A stretch of DNA of 7,231 bases. It comes from Paludibacter sp. (GTDB taxonomy: Bacteria > Bacteroidota > Bacteroidia > Bacteroidales > Paludibacteraceae). The DNA lies in NCBI GenBank assembly GCA_031284665.1, contig JAITXR010000096.1:1-7231 (forward strand). The letters are read 5' to 3'. The notes below the pieces were generated by a model that was given only the letters and a program-made list of their open reading frames with translations, searched no databases and was not told the DNA's origin. Positions within the stretch are counted from its first letter, which is position 1. The number at the start of each line of letters is the position of its first letter. The translations under genes were made by a program, and so were the position numbers. Below, one piece after another: positions 1-7,009 of the stretch.

Positions 1-105
1 TTTGTAAAATTGCAAACCAACCTTTCCATAAAACAATTGTTTATTCCGATTGCCGTATTGGCTGTAACTATCTTGACAATAATTGTTTACAGTGCTTTTG
101 GTTAA
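1..105 (+). CDS. C-terminal end of a membrane-anchored protein (partial)
   Basis: The frame starting at base 1 is open for 34 codons and stops at TAA 103-105; the 5' part lies outside the window. The visible tail has a polar stretch (KLQTNLSIKQ) followed by about 20 hydrophobic residues (LFIPIAVLAVTILTIIVYSA) and ends FG-stop, so the protein ends in one membrane-spanning helix with almost nothing after it. This suits a tail-anchored protein or the last helix of a multi-span protein. The gene points towards thrS, so the two are convergent. The family cannot be told from 34 residues. That it is a real coding end is supported by the coherent hydrophobic composition and by the gene-free gap that begins right after the stop. 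Confidence 0.6.
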   Translation, partial: FVKLQTNLSIKQLFIPIAVLAVTILTIIVYSAFG

Positions 106-222
106 GTAACGTGAATATATAATTCAACTGTCGCAAGTTGCATAATCTATTGAATATCAGGCTGTAAAAAGTTTGGTTAATTTAGTATGTTATTTATTAT
201 CAGATACTTTGTGCATTAGTAA

Positions 223-406
223 TGTCCGAAGGACAAAATTTTCATAACCGCAGGTCAACGACCTGCGGATGACTGCAATCTTGATTGTTGCCTGTAAGGC
301 AAGACTTTAAAAGTTCTGCCTTACAGGCAGCAATTTAGGCTATTTGTTTGCCGTAGGTTGCGCTTTGCTTACCTACGGTTACGAAAATTAAGTCCTTTCA
401 GGACTT
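223..406. repeat. Compound inverted hairpin element (REP/BIME-like)
   Basis: Six short stem-loops lie in 184 bp and are mirror-symmetric around about base 310. H1 is TGTCCgaaGGACA (223-235). H2 is CCGCAGGTC/GACCTGCGG with loop AAC (248-268). H3a is TTGCCTgtaAGGCAA (288-302). H3b is CTGCCTtacAGGCAG (316-330). H4 is CCGTAGGT/ACCTACGG with a 12-base loop (351-378). H5 is AAGTCCTttcAGGACTT (390-406). H1 mirrors H5, H2 mirrors H4 and H3a mirrors H3b. The link from H1 to H2 (231-255) and the reverse complement of 371-395 agree at 21 of 25 bases, so the whole is a terminal-inverted-repeat structure and not a chance cluster. Known REP elements are short hairpins, often paired head to head (BIMEs) and moved by RAYT transposases; that this is one is inference. 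No transposase gene is in the window. Confidence 0.75.
284..334. repeat. Central long hairpin of the compound element
   Basis: Bases 285-301 pair with 317-333 over 17 positions with a single G-U wobble, and A284-T334 adds one more pair. The 15 bases between the arms are themselves nearly palindromic (GACTTT against AAAGTT). Each arm can instead fold alone as a 6-bp stem with a three-base loop (288-302 and 316-330), so the centre can switch between one long hairpin and two small ones. No T-run follows on either strand, so a standard rho-independent terminator is unlikely, although the structure could block exonucleases or pause polymerase at the end of thrS. Confidence 0.7.
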
Positions 407-496
407 GAGAAAGTTGAATATATAACATATTACATTTTCTTTTTCCCATCAGAGACACACTATAAAGAATTATAAATTACTAAATGTTTCCCCAAA

Positions 497-2440
497 TCAA
501 AATTGTGCAATTGCTTGATTTACTTCTTCATTAATGAGTTTTGCAAATTCTTCGACAGTAAAATTACCCTTGTCGCCTTCGCCTTGACGGCGTACTGCAA
601 TTATATTTTCGGATTCTTCTTTTTCGCCCACAATTAACATATATGGTATGCGTTTCAACTCGTTGTCGCGAATTTTTCGTCCTATTTTTTCGTTGCGGTC
701 GTCCACATTTACTCTCACTCCCTGCGCATTAAGTTGTTTTGCAACGGCGAAAGCATAATCGTTGAATTTTTCGCTAATTGGCAGTACCACAACCTGTTCG
801 GGAGTCAGCCAAAGCGGAAATTTGCCGGCAGTATGTTCAATCAGCACAGCCACAAAACGTTCCATAGAGCCAAACGGAGCGCGGTGAATCATTACCGGGC
901 GATGTTTGGCATTATCCTCGCCGGTATATTCGAGTTCAAAGCGCTCGGGCAAGTTGTAATCAACCTGAATTGTGCCAAGTTGCCAACGTCGACCGATAGC
1001 ATCTTTGACCATAAAATCGAGTTTTGGACCGTAAAAAGCAGCCTCTCCAAGTTCGACGCGCGCTTTTAGTCCTTTTTCCTGACAAGCCTCAATAATAGCA
1101 CGTTCGGCACGTTCCCAATTTTCGTCAGAGCCAATATATTTTTCACGATTTTCGGGGTCGCGCAATGATATTTGTGCCTCAAAATTTTCAAAATTCAATG
1201 CTTTGAAAATGATGAAAATAATATCCATTACTTTCAAAAATTCGTCTTTTACCTGATCAGGACGGCAGAAGATATGTGCATCATCTTGCGTAAAACTGCG
1301 AACACGTGTAAGTCCGTGTAATTCACCACTTTGCTCATAGCGATACACAGTTCCAAATTCGGCAATGCGCACCGGTAATTCTTTATACGAACGTGGTTTG
1401 AACTTATATATTTCGCAGTGGTGCGGGCAGTTCATCGGTTTTAGTAAGTATTCCTCGCCTTCTTCGGGAGTGGTGATTGGGCGGAACGAATCTTTGCCGT
1501 ATTTTGCATAATGTCCGGAAGTGATATATAAATTTTTATTTCCAATATGTGGAGTGATTACTTGCTGATATTCAAATCGTTGCTGAATTTTTTTCAGTAC
1601 ATCTTCCAATCTCAAACGGAGTGCAGTACCTTTTGGCAACCAAATTGGTAAACCTTTTCCCACCATTTCGGAAAACATAAACAATTCGAGTTCGCGTCCA
1701 ATTTTTCGGTGGTCGCGTTTTTTTGCCTCTTCGAGTAGCACCAGATATTCGTCGAGCATTTTCTTTTTTGGGAAAGTAATTCCGTAAATTCGGGTAAGCA
1801 TTTTGCGATTTTCGTCGCCACGCCAATATGCGCCAGCCACGCTTAAAAGTTTTATTGCTTTTATTTCGCCGGTGTTTTGCAAATGCGGACCTCGGCATAA
1901 ATCAGTAAAATTTCCTTGAGTATATAATGTGATTGTTCCGTCAGCCAAGTCGCTGATTAACTCCACTTTATATTCGTCGTTTTTGTCCGCGAATTTTTTC
2001 AACGCATCGGCTTTGCTAATATCGGAGCGCACAATATTTTCTTTGCGAGCGGCTATTTCTACCATTTTTGCTTCGATAGCCGGCAAATCGCTTTCTTTGA
2101 TTATCACGCCTTCGCCCGGGTCAACATCGTAATAAAACCCATTTTCGATAGCCGGTCCAATTCCGAATTTTATGCCTTGATATAATTCTTGCAAAGCCTC
2201 TGCCATAAGGTGCGCCGACGAGTGCCAATAGGCGTGTTTGCCCTGTTCGTCGTCCCATTTATAAATACTGATTTCGGCATCTTGGTCGATTGGGCGGCTT
2301 AAGTCCCAAGTTACACCGTTAATGCCAATTGCCAATGCCTCCTGCGCTAAGCGCGGACTGATACTTTCTGCTATTTGAAATCCGGTGCTGCCTTTGGCAT
2401 ATTCGCGCACCGAGCCGTCGGGAAATGTGATTTTTATCAT
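497..2440 (-). CDS. thrS: Threonyl-tRNA synthetase
   Basis: This cytoplasmic class II synthetase charges tRNA-Thr with threonine using ATP. At 647 residues it has the usual full length. The domains in order are an N-terminal TGS domain (about 1-61), an editing domain that removes serine mischarged on tRNA-Thr (about 65-225; H73 and H77 of an HxxxH motif, C182 and H186 in DLCRGPH), the catalytic core (about 245-540), and an anticodon-binding domain (about 547-647). The zinc ligands that read threonine are visible as C338 (KPMNCPHH), H389 (QDDAHIF) and H519 (VMIHRAPFG). Motif 2 arginine is R367 in [10 protein letters not shown] and motif 3 arginine is R528 in GSMERF. The ATG at 2440 gives the correct TGS start ([10 protein letters not shown]); a weak GTAAGG lies about 10 bases upstream. 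All key residues are intact. It appears to have its own promoter and stands without infC-rpmI-rplT downstream. Confidence 0.98.
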   Translation of the reverse strand: MIKITFPDGSVREYAKGSTGFQIAESISPRLAQEALAIGINGVTWDLSRPIDQDAEISIYKWDDEQGKHAYWHSSAHLMAEALQELYQGIKFGIGPAIENGFYYDVDPGEGVIIKESDLPAIEAKMVEIAARKENIVRSDISKADALKKFADKNDEYKVELISDLADGTITLYTQGNFTDLCRGPHLQNTGEIKAIKLLSVAGAYWRGDENRKMLTRIYGITFPKKKMLDEYLVLLEEAKKRDHRKIGRELELFMFSEMVGKGLPIWLPKGTALRLRLEDVLKKIQQRFEYQQVITPHIGNKNLYITSGHYAKYGKDSFRPITTPEEGEEYLLKPMNCPHHCEIYKFKPRSYKELPVRIAEFGTVYRYEQSGELHGLTRVRSFTQDDAHIFCRPDQVKDEFLKVMDIIFIIFKALNFENFEAQISLRDPENREKYIGSDENWERAERAIIEACQEKGLKARVELGEAAFYGPKLDFMVKDAIGRRWQLGTIQVDYNLPERFELEYTGEDNAKHRPVMIHRAPFGSMERFVAVLIEHTAGKFPLWLTPEQVVVLPISEKFNDYAFAVAKQLNAQGVRVNVDDRNEKIGRKIRDNELKRIPYMLIVGEKEESENIIAVRRQGEGDKGNFTVEEFAKLINEEVNQAIAQF

Positions 2441-2483
2441 TTTTTTAAACCTTACAAATGGTTAGTAAATTTTTTTTGTGGCG

Positions 2484-2516
2484 CAAAATTACTTTTTTTT
2501 TATCATTTTACCACAA
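2484..2516 (-). promoter_or_regulatory. Likely thrS promoter (Bacteroidota type)
   Basis: On the minus strand TAATTTTG (2491 to 2484) fits the Bacteroidota -7 consensus TAnnTTTG. A TTG (2516 to 2514) lies 22 bases upstream as a possible -33 element, slightly further than the usual 19-21. The spacer contains a run of nine A. The -33 triplet is inside the last codons of the T9SS gene. Transcription would begin near 2477, leaving a leader of about 37 bases before the thrS ATG. The -7 box is clear; the spacing is not ideal. Confidence 0.55.
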
Positions 2517-4806
2517 TTCTTTCAATTTTTTGGTTATCGTTACTCAAAATTTCTAAAAGATATACACCTTTTTTATCAGGTGCGTTGATTTTGTTAAGTA
2601 ACGAAGTGAGTGGCGTGGCATTAAATAAAATTCCGGTAGTAGTCCAAAATCGCGCAATGGCATTGTCGGGCGCATTGTTGATAATGATATTCTCGCCCTC
2701 GTAAAGCATTGTGGGGTAAATCGTTATCGGGTTTTTTGCTTGATGTGGCACGAAAGGGCAGGAAAATAATTGCGAGCCATCAGGACGTTGAATCAGTACC
2801 GAATAATTATCGTCCGCACTCAAATTTTGTTTGGCAAGATAAATATATGAACGTGTTTCGCCTGTCAAAATTTCGCCATTTCGATACCATTGATACGCCG
2901 TAAAATCGTATCCGCCATTATATTTTTTGTTTGTTAGCGAAATTACATCGTCCCATTTCTGGATAAAAACGCTATTGGGATAAAGTATAGTAAATTGAAT
3001 ATCGAGCGTTTTACTGCAATATTGATTTGATATTTCGAGCGTTAAACTATATTTATCGGGATAAATTGAATCGGGAATATTTACCGGAACAACAAAATTA
3101 TTTGCCAAAAATTCGCCTTGCCGATTTATAAAACCTGCATTAACTGCTTTGTCGGTAAAAATCAGATTGTAATTGCTCGGGCTATTATTCTGATTTGCTG
3201 TTATTTGCAGCGGAATATCGAAAAAATTGTTGTTAGCACAAATTTCGGGCAGCGAAACATCGGCAATTTCAAAGCAGGGCGGTGCTTGACATTCTTTTGC
3301 AAATAAATGAAGGGTAATAACACTGTCGCACGAATTTTGGTTTTGAATAATTGTGGAATAACTACCTGTTGCCGTGAGAGTTAAATCGCCAAAAACGTAA
3401 TTTTCGCCCTGACAAATTGTGTCGGAATATTCACGCAATAAATTTGGCTTTAACGCTAAATTGAGTGTAACAATCGTATCACAACCGGAATTATTTGCCA
3501 GATAATGAGTGTAAACTCCTGATGAATTGAGCGTTTGTTCATAAAATTGATAATTTTCGGCAGGGCAAATACTGTCCGAAATTTCAATTAATTTTTGCTC
3601 GGCTAATTGCACTTTTATCGGCTGACTTAACGCTCGGCAGTTTACGCTCTCAATATTGCCTGCACTTGCCACTGCCACACGATAAAATCCTGCATACGGG
3701 GCAGTTGTGGCTAAAAGGTTTAGAACATTATCGTTGTCGGTAAAATTTGTCCAAACGATACTGTCGGCACTATAAAACCATTGATATTCAAGCGGTTCAA
3801 CAAAAGTACCGTTATTTTCAAAATTTATTGCCAATGCAGTATCTGCCGGCTCGCAAACTGTGATATTTGCATTTGAAATATCAACAGATGGAGTGCAAAG
3901 AAAAATTTCGATGTCGTCCATTACAAAATCGTTACCCGACGAGCCTTCTCCATTGTTAATTATGCGTAAAACAACCGACGATATTCCGCTTGGAATTGTG
4001 AAGTCGAAACCATAATTTTGCCATTGCGGTGTAACATCCGGCACGTCGCCCGTGAAGTATTCGCACAGCACATTTGCCGATAAATCTTCTAATCTGAAAA
4101 TTTGATTTGTCTTATGGCGCGACGAATTATCATTCACATTTTTCAAACTCATTAACCAAAGCGAAAAAGTAAGCGTAGTGCCTGCGCAAAGGTTATTTAT
4201 CTGATATTCATAGAATTGACCGGCATCATTGCTGGCATCGGCGGCAAATAAATATCCTCGCGTGATGTCGTTTGGGTAAGTATGGTCGTCAACCGTGTAC
4301 CACGACGAATAAGTAGCGGGGTTTTGTTTTGCAATAGTGTAAGTTCCTTTTTGCTGTAAATCAAGCGAATAGATATAATTACATTGCGGAATACCTGTTG
4401 CTTTGATTGGTAAATCGGAGGGCGAATTTCCGCCAAAATCTTCGCGAAAAAGTACAGTTCCGCTTGCAGTACAAGCATTTGGATAAGTTGAGCCGCAATA
4501 ATTGCTTAAATAAATATCGATGGCGATACGCGGTAAAATAGTCGAGCCATTGTGCGGCTCGGCATACACTGTTTGAATTGTGGAATTATCTTTTTCAAGC
4601 GTTACATCGTCGGAATTGGACTCAAAAGGACTGCCGCCACTCGCCGCGTAATACCAATAAAAATTAATACCTGACGTATGCACAAAACCAACTTTAACTT
4701 TTGCCCCCGAACACGCAACATAGTGCTGAGCAACAGGCGTCTGCGCAAAAACAATATTGCTAAAAACTAATGAAACAAAAAATAATATTAAACGCAAGTT
4801 TTGCAT
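2503..4806 (-). CDS. Secreted T9SS type A sorting-domain protein
   Basis: This is a large secreted, probably cell-surface protein of 767 residues. I chose the ATG at 4806 over an in-frame TTG at 4833 because it puts a textbook signal peptide at the very N-terminus (residues 1-22, cleavage after FAQ, then TPVAQ). Residues about 115-305 look like a beta-sandwich binding domain of the kind that opens with LFREDFGGN and ends with DFVMDDIEIF. Residues about 308-402 resemble an Ig/PKD-like fold. Two tandem repeats of about 46 residues follow (about 407-452 and 457-503), each with SICP/TICQ-xEN-Y-F near the start and GCDTIVTLNL/SCDSVITLHL at the end, a repeat common in Bacteroidota adhesins. After further Ig-like sequence (about 510-690), residues 694-767 form a type A T9SS sorting domain (ITIYPTM near its start, GVYLLEI and ERIVVK at the end). 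No catalytic motif is seen. It is probably co-transcribed with the DUF362 gene upstream. An adhesive or matrix role is inference. Confidence 0.92.
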   Translation of the reverse strand: MQNLRLILFFVSLVFSNIVFAQTPVAQHYVACSGAKVKVGFVHTSGINFYWYYAASGGSPFESNSDDVTLEKDNSTIQTVYAEPHNGSTILPRIAIDIYLSNYCGSTYPNACTASGTVLFREDFGGNSPSDLPIKATGIPQCNYIYSLDLQQKGTYTIAKQNPATYSSWYTVDDHTYPNDITRGYLFAADASNDAGQFYEYQINNLCAGTTLTFSLWLMSLKNVNDNSSRHKTNQIFRLEDLSANVLCEYFTGDVPDVTPQWQNYGFDFTIPSGISSVVLRIINNGEGSSGNDFVMDDIEIFLCTPSVDISNANITVCEPADTALAINFENNGTFVEPLEYQWFYSADSIVWTNFTDNDNVLNLLATTAPYAGFYRVAVASAGNIESVNCRALSQPIKVQLAEQKLIEISDSICPAENYQFYEQTLNSSGVYTHYLANNSGCDTIVTLNLALKPNLLREYSDTICQGENYVFGDLTLTATGSYSTIIQNQNSCDSVITLHLFAKECQAPPCFEIADVSLPEICANNNFFDIPLQITANQNNSPSNYNLIFTDKAVNAGFINRQGEFLANNFVVPVNIPDSIYPDKYSLTLEISNQYCSKTLDIQFTILYPNSVFIQKWDDVISLTNKKYNGGYDFTAYQWYRNGEILTGETRSYIYLAKQNLSADDNYSVLIQRPDGSQLFSCPFVPHQAKNPITIYPTMLYEGENIIINNAPDNAIARFWTTTGILFNATPLTSLLNKINAPDKKGVYLLEILSNDNQKIERIVVK

Positions 4807-4834
4807 TGATTTTGGAATTAGGAAACCGCTCAAA

Positions 4835-6190
4835 CTACTTAATGTATATCAGTTCAATTCCGTCGGGTTTTCCAAGATTGCGACTGTAACGTTTTTCAAT
4901 TGCGTTGTTCCAATGCTCCGCTACGCCGAGACTTTTGAGTTGCGTGCCGTCATGTTCGGGGTCGTAAACAGTTTGTGATGCCGGATGATCAGCCGTAGCC
5001 GCCTCCACCAGATATGCATCGCAATAATTCACATCGGCAGCATTCGGAAATTCTGTGCAAATAAAGTCAATACCAACCGCATCGATTGCCACGCCGTCCT
5101 GTGAGGCAAAAAGCGAATTGGGATACTCACCATCGAAAGGAGGCATTCCCCATTTGCCCGATGGTGCGCCGCCCACGTTGCGCGAGCCATACAAGCCGTC
5201 GATAAGATAAAGCAGAGTTTTACCACCCAAATCTTTATGTCCCATAAAATCAACAAAAGTGAGATATTTAGGACTTCCATCGCGGTTTTGGTCAAAATTA
5301 TTATGCGCATTATGTCGCCAATTAGGTTGAATACTTGTAGCACCATACCAATTTTTTCCGCAGAGCGTAACACCTTGCCCCATATGCCCTTTGAGTAATG
5401 CCAAATTTATAACATAATTGGCGTTCACAAACTCGGTAGCAATGCCTTTGGCAAGTCGCCCATTGTCGGCAGAATAAGCGATGGCATTGTCAATATAAGT
5501 TGATTTTTCCCTTCCCTCTTCGCCCGAATTATCCACAATATGTATGTTTGGAAATTCGCCGGCAATTTTTTTATACATATAATTAGTAATAAATCGGCTT
5601 GCCTCCACAAGCGAAATATATTCTTGCGGCACTTCGGCGTCGTTCACCAAACTCCGCAGCAAAGCAAGCACAATTTGTGGCGAGGCATTAATTTCTTCCG
5701 AATCCTCGTGCGACGAAGTGTTGTTCATATTGATTTTGATAGCAATTTTTTCGCCATAAACGTATGATTGTTCGCCGCGATTATGTTCGGTATTAAAATT
5801 TGCGAACAGCATTTGCCACGCCTCCTTTTCCGACTGTGCATTTGTAATGCTTTTCAGCACATTCGACATCATTATGTCGCAATTTTTCTGGTTATTGAAA
5901 TCGTCGTTAAACCAGTCTTTTTGTATTCCGTCCCATCGTGCAGTTCCGGGGAAATGTGCCCACGCCACTCGTCCGGGCATTATGCCGTGTGCTTTGCCAA
6001 GTGGCTCGTTGGGGTTGAGTACAAATTTTACTTGTTGGCTGTAGCTGCTAAGCGGCACTTTAGCTCTTGCGCCGATTTGTAGTGGTTTGCTTTCGGTTTT
6101 TTTCTGTTCTTGCGCATTGGCAACTGTCATAAAACTCAATGTTCCCACCATAATTGCGAGAATTGAAATTAGTTTTGAATTGATTTTCAT
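4835..6190 (-). CDS. Exported DUF362 domain protein
   Basis: This 451-residue protein has an N-terminal signal peptide (about 1-26: K3 and K6, then a hydrophobic stretch, ending VANA before QEQKK), so it is exported to the periplasm or beyond. The mature part matches the DUF362 family: KINMNN at 152-157, a glycine-rich core NLALLKGHMGQG followed by TLCGKNWYG (262-283), DGLYG at 331-335, and the segment SQDGVAIDAVGIDF (363-376) near the C-terminus. Many DUF362 proteins are cytoplasmic and some are fused to ferredoxin domains; this one has neither a ferredoxin part nor a CxxCxxC cluster, only scattered cysteines (104, 277, 378, 390). The biochemical function of the family is not settled and I do not assign one. 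The start is fixed by the signal peptide; no Shine-Dalgarno is seen, as is usual in this phylum. Its stop lies 28 bp before the T9SS protein's ATG, so the two probably share an mRNA. Confidence 0.92.
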   Translation of the reverse strand: MKINSKLISILAIMVGTLSFMTVANAQEQKKTESKPLQIGARAKVPLSSYSQQVKFVLNPNEPLGKAHGIMPGRVAWAHFPGTARWDGIQKDWFNDDFNNQKNCDIMMSNVLKSITNAQSEKEAWQMLFANFNTEHNRGEQSYVYGEKIAIKINMNNTSSHEDSEEINASPQIVLALLRSLVNDAEVPQEYISLVEASRFITNYMYKKIAGEFPNIHIVDNSGEEGREKSTYIDNAIAYSADNGRLAKGIATEFVNANYVINLALLKGHMGQGVTLCGKNWYGATSIQPNWRHNAHNNFDQNRDGSPKYLTFVDFMGHKDLGGKTLLYLIDGLYGSRNVGGAPSGKWGMPPFDGEYPNSLFASQDGVAIDAVGIDFICTEFPNAADVNYCDAYLVEAATADHPASQTVYDPEHDGTQLKSLGVAEHWNNAIEKRYSRNLGKPDGIELIYIK

Positions 6191-6281
6191 AATTTTATTA
6201 ATAGTTAATTAGTACATTATTAATGCTTTATTGCTTATTTGACACCCAATAGTTATTGAAATTATTGAAGTTGTAAAAGTA

Positions 6282-6289
6282 CAAATTTA
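6282..6289 (-). promoter_or_regulatory. Possible -7 box for the DUF362/T9SS operon
   Basis: Read on the minus strand, 6289 to 6282 is TAAATTTG, a match to the Bacteroidota -7 consensus TAnnTTTG. It would give a leader of roughly 85 bases before the ATG at 6190. No TTG is found at the expected -33 distance, so this is the best candidate in the region but is weak by itself. Confidence 0.35.
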
Positions 6290-6502
6290 TTTTTAATATT
6301 GTGTTCTTTTTTAATACTATTAAAAAACAGTAGTCTTACCGCATACAATTTTCAGATAAAAATACAGTAGGAAAAATATGCTCAACGCGCAAAGTTTAAT
6401 GTGTTAAAAGTGTGAAAATAGAAAGTTTCTGTATTTTTATTACAAAAAAATACATTTTTGAAAGTAAAAATAAAAATAATATATAAAAATGTTGTTATAA
6501 AG

Positions 6503-6533
6503 TTGGATAATAAAAAAACTTGTTCTAACTTTG
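6503..6533 (+). promoter_or_regulatory. Bacteroidota housekeeping-type promoter, rightward
   Basis: TTG at 6503-6505 is followed by a 20-base spacer and TAACTTTG at 6526-6533. This fits the Bacteroidota consensus TTG-N19-21-TAnnTTTG in both elements and in spacing. Transcription would start near 6540. No long gene begins nearby, so it serves either the short unit at 6540-6640 or a leader running towards the duplicated blocks. Confidence 0.6.
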
Positions 6534-6539
6534 TCGCAA

Positions 6540-6640
6540 ATAACAATAAGATAGTCATATTTTGAGAGGAATATATTTTTGTGAAAATTACAAACGCAAA
6601 AAAATATTATCTCAGTATGTAATTTTAATTGAGATTTTTA
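6540..6640 (+). other. Possible short transcription unit with 13-residue ORF
   Basis: Between the promoter at 6503-6533 and a weak hairpin at 6609-6635 lies a unit of about 100 bases. It contains GAGAGGA (6564-6570), the best Shine-Dalgarno-like site in the window, and 10 bases later GTG (6581) opening a 13-codon frame, (M)KITNAKKYYLSM, with stop TAA at 6620-6622. The hairpin overlaps the end of this frame, as in a leader peptide, but no codon run or obvious regulated gene points to attenuation. It could equally be a small RNA or chance in AT-rich DNA. Confidence 0.25.
6609..6639 (+). terminator. Weak rho-independent terminator candidate
   Basis: ATCTCAGT (6609-6616) can pair with ATTGAGAT (6628-6635) over 8 positions including one G-U, with an 11-base loop, and is followed directly by T at 6635-6639. 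The stem is AT-rich and the loop long, so the hairpin is marginal; its position about 100 bases after a good promoter is what makes it worth listing. Confidence 0.3.
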
Positions 6641-6670
6641 TTAGACTTAATATAATTAATTTATTTTTAT

Positions 6671-6763
6671 TTTATCATCCAAATGCGACAACTTCCTTTG
6701 CATATTAATGTTCGCGTAACTAATTGTACTGCAATAAGTTCAATGCTTTGGTGCGATATATTC
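6671..6763 (+). repeat. Duplicated promoter-like block, copy A (decayed)
   Basis: This block aligns without gaps to 7010-7102, 339 bases downstream, with about 65 of 93 identical bases by hand count. The best shared stretches are CGACA, ATATTAA, TGTACT, AATAAGTTCA and TTTGG. Differences fall on all three codon positions (8, 6 and 10 over 26 codons in the only frame open through both copies), so the similarity looks like conserved regulatory DNA more than a repeated protein. Copy A ends in TTTGGTGCGATATATTC, the counterpart of the sigma-54 site in copy B. Confidence 0.65.
6749..6763 (+). promoter_or_regulatory. Degenerate sigma-54-like site in copy A
   Basis: The -24 GG (6750-6751) is kept, but the surrounding bases read TGGTGCG in place of TGGCACG. 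The -12 position, 10 bases later, reads TC (6762-6763) in place of GC. Loss of the -12 GC normally weakens or abolishes sigma-54 recognition, so this is either an inactive relic or a site with altered specificity. Confidence 0.3.
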
Positions 6764-7009
6764 AAAGAGAGAGGTTATTTAAATTATAACAATTCTACTC
6801 CCGTTGCAAATTATTTTTTTGAACATAAGAATATCGCGCTTTCGGATGGTGGAAGTTCGTATCTTATAAGCCGTTTTGAAAACACATTTTCGCCGTTTCC
6901 ATTTGTCTTTACAGCCAATACTATATTCCAATTACACGCAAAACCGATTAAACTCTATTTGTTTAGTCGGTTTTGTGTTTTTGAAAGCAAAACCACGAGT
7001 CTCCCTAAT
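6764..7009. other. Spacer between duplicated blocks; no convincing gene
   Basis: A long frame running from ATG 6683 to 7174 crosses this spacer, but its protein is compositionally odd, has no ribosome-binding site, and runs through a terminator hairpin and a sigma-54 promoter, so I do not treat it as a gene. The firm structure here is the terminator at 6936-6982. About 170 bases lie between the copy A promoter-like site and that hairpin, the size of a small RNA gene. Confidence 0.5.
6936..6982 (+). terminator. Rho-independent terminator, rightward
   Basis: Bases 6936-6953 pair with 6961-6978 over 18 uninterrupted positions including two G-U wobbles; the core is AAAACCGA/TCGGTTTT and the loop is TCTATTT. 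A run of five T (6978-6982) follows. On the minus strand no T-run follows, so it acts rightwards. It must end something transcribed from the left: either the unit from 6503 or a small transcript starting downstream of copy A. It also insulates the choice-of-anchor J gene's promoter from read-through. Confidence 0.75.

Larger units (their letters stand above)
106..496. other. Convergent intergenic gap with a hairpin element
   Basis: This is a 391-bp gap between the ends of two converging genes. The only clear structure is the hairpin element at 223-406, described separately. Bases 106-222 and 407-496 are AT-rich; I see no open frame of useful length, tRNA or clear promoter in them. The weak pair CAACT/AGTTG at 125-140 is too short to call a terminator. 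The hairpin element may double as a two-way transcription barrier, but none of its stems is followed by a proper T-run on either strand. Confidence 0.6.
6191..6682. other. AT-rich divergent intergenic region
   Basis: These 492 bases separate the leftward DUF362 gene from whatever is read rightwards, and are strikingly AT-rich compared with the coding DNA to the left. I see no long gene on either strand. What can be supported is a weak leftward -7 box (6282-6289), a good rightward promoter (6503-6533), and a short rightward unit ending in a weak hairpin (6609-6639). A stem of A/T pairs plus a terminal G-C (GTATTTTT/AAAAATAC, 6431-6453) is present but may be no more than a result of base composition. 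Bases about 6300-6500 otherwise show nothing I can name. Confidence 0.6.

Noticed and set aside
223..406. Regular hairpins considered as a CRISPR array
   Set aside because: The units differ in sequence, alternate in orientation and have no equal-length spacers; mirrored hairpins fit better.
112..425. 11-bp direct repeat TGAATATATAA (112-122 and 415-425) around the hairpin element, considered as a target-site duplication
   Set aside because: The left copy is 100 bases from the element's edge and the motif is A/T-only apart from one G, so chance is the simplest explanation.
1572..1898. 108-codon minus-strand frame inside thrS, and other overlapping frames within the three large genes
   Set aside because: These are out-of-frame shadows of well-supported genes with no family likeness or ribosome site.
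4807..4833. In-frame TTG start nine codons upstream of the T9SS protein's ATG
   Set aside because: It would put SGFLIPKS in front of a complete signal peptide and begins 2 bp from the previous gene's stop; the ATG at 4806 gives a normal signal peptide.
6431..6453. GTATTTTT/AAAAATAC hairpin followed by ATTTTT, considered as a terminator
   Set aside because: The stem has only one G-C pair and no gene ends nearby; expected by chance in such AT-rich DNA.
6790..6830. Peptide STPVANYFFEH after copy A, considered as a remnant of a second choice-of-anchor J domain
   Set aside because: The likeness to VPYYCGFED is limited to a few residues with different spacing, and nothing downstream supports it.
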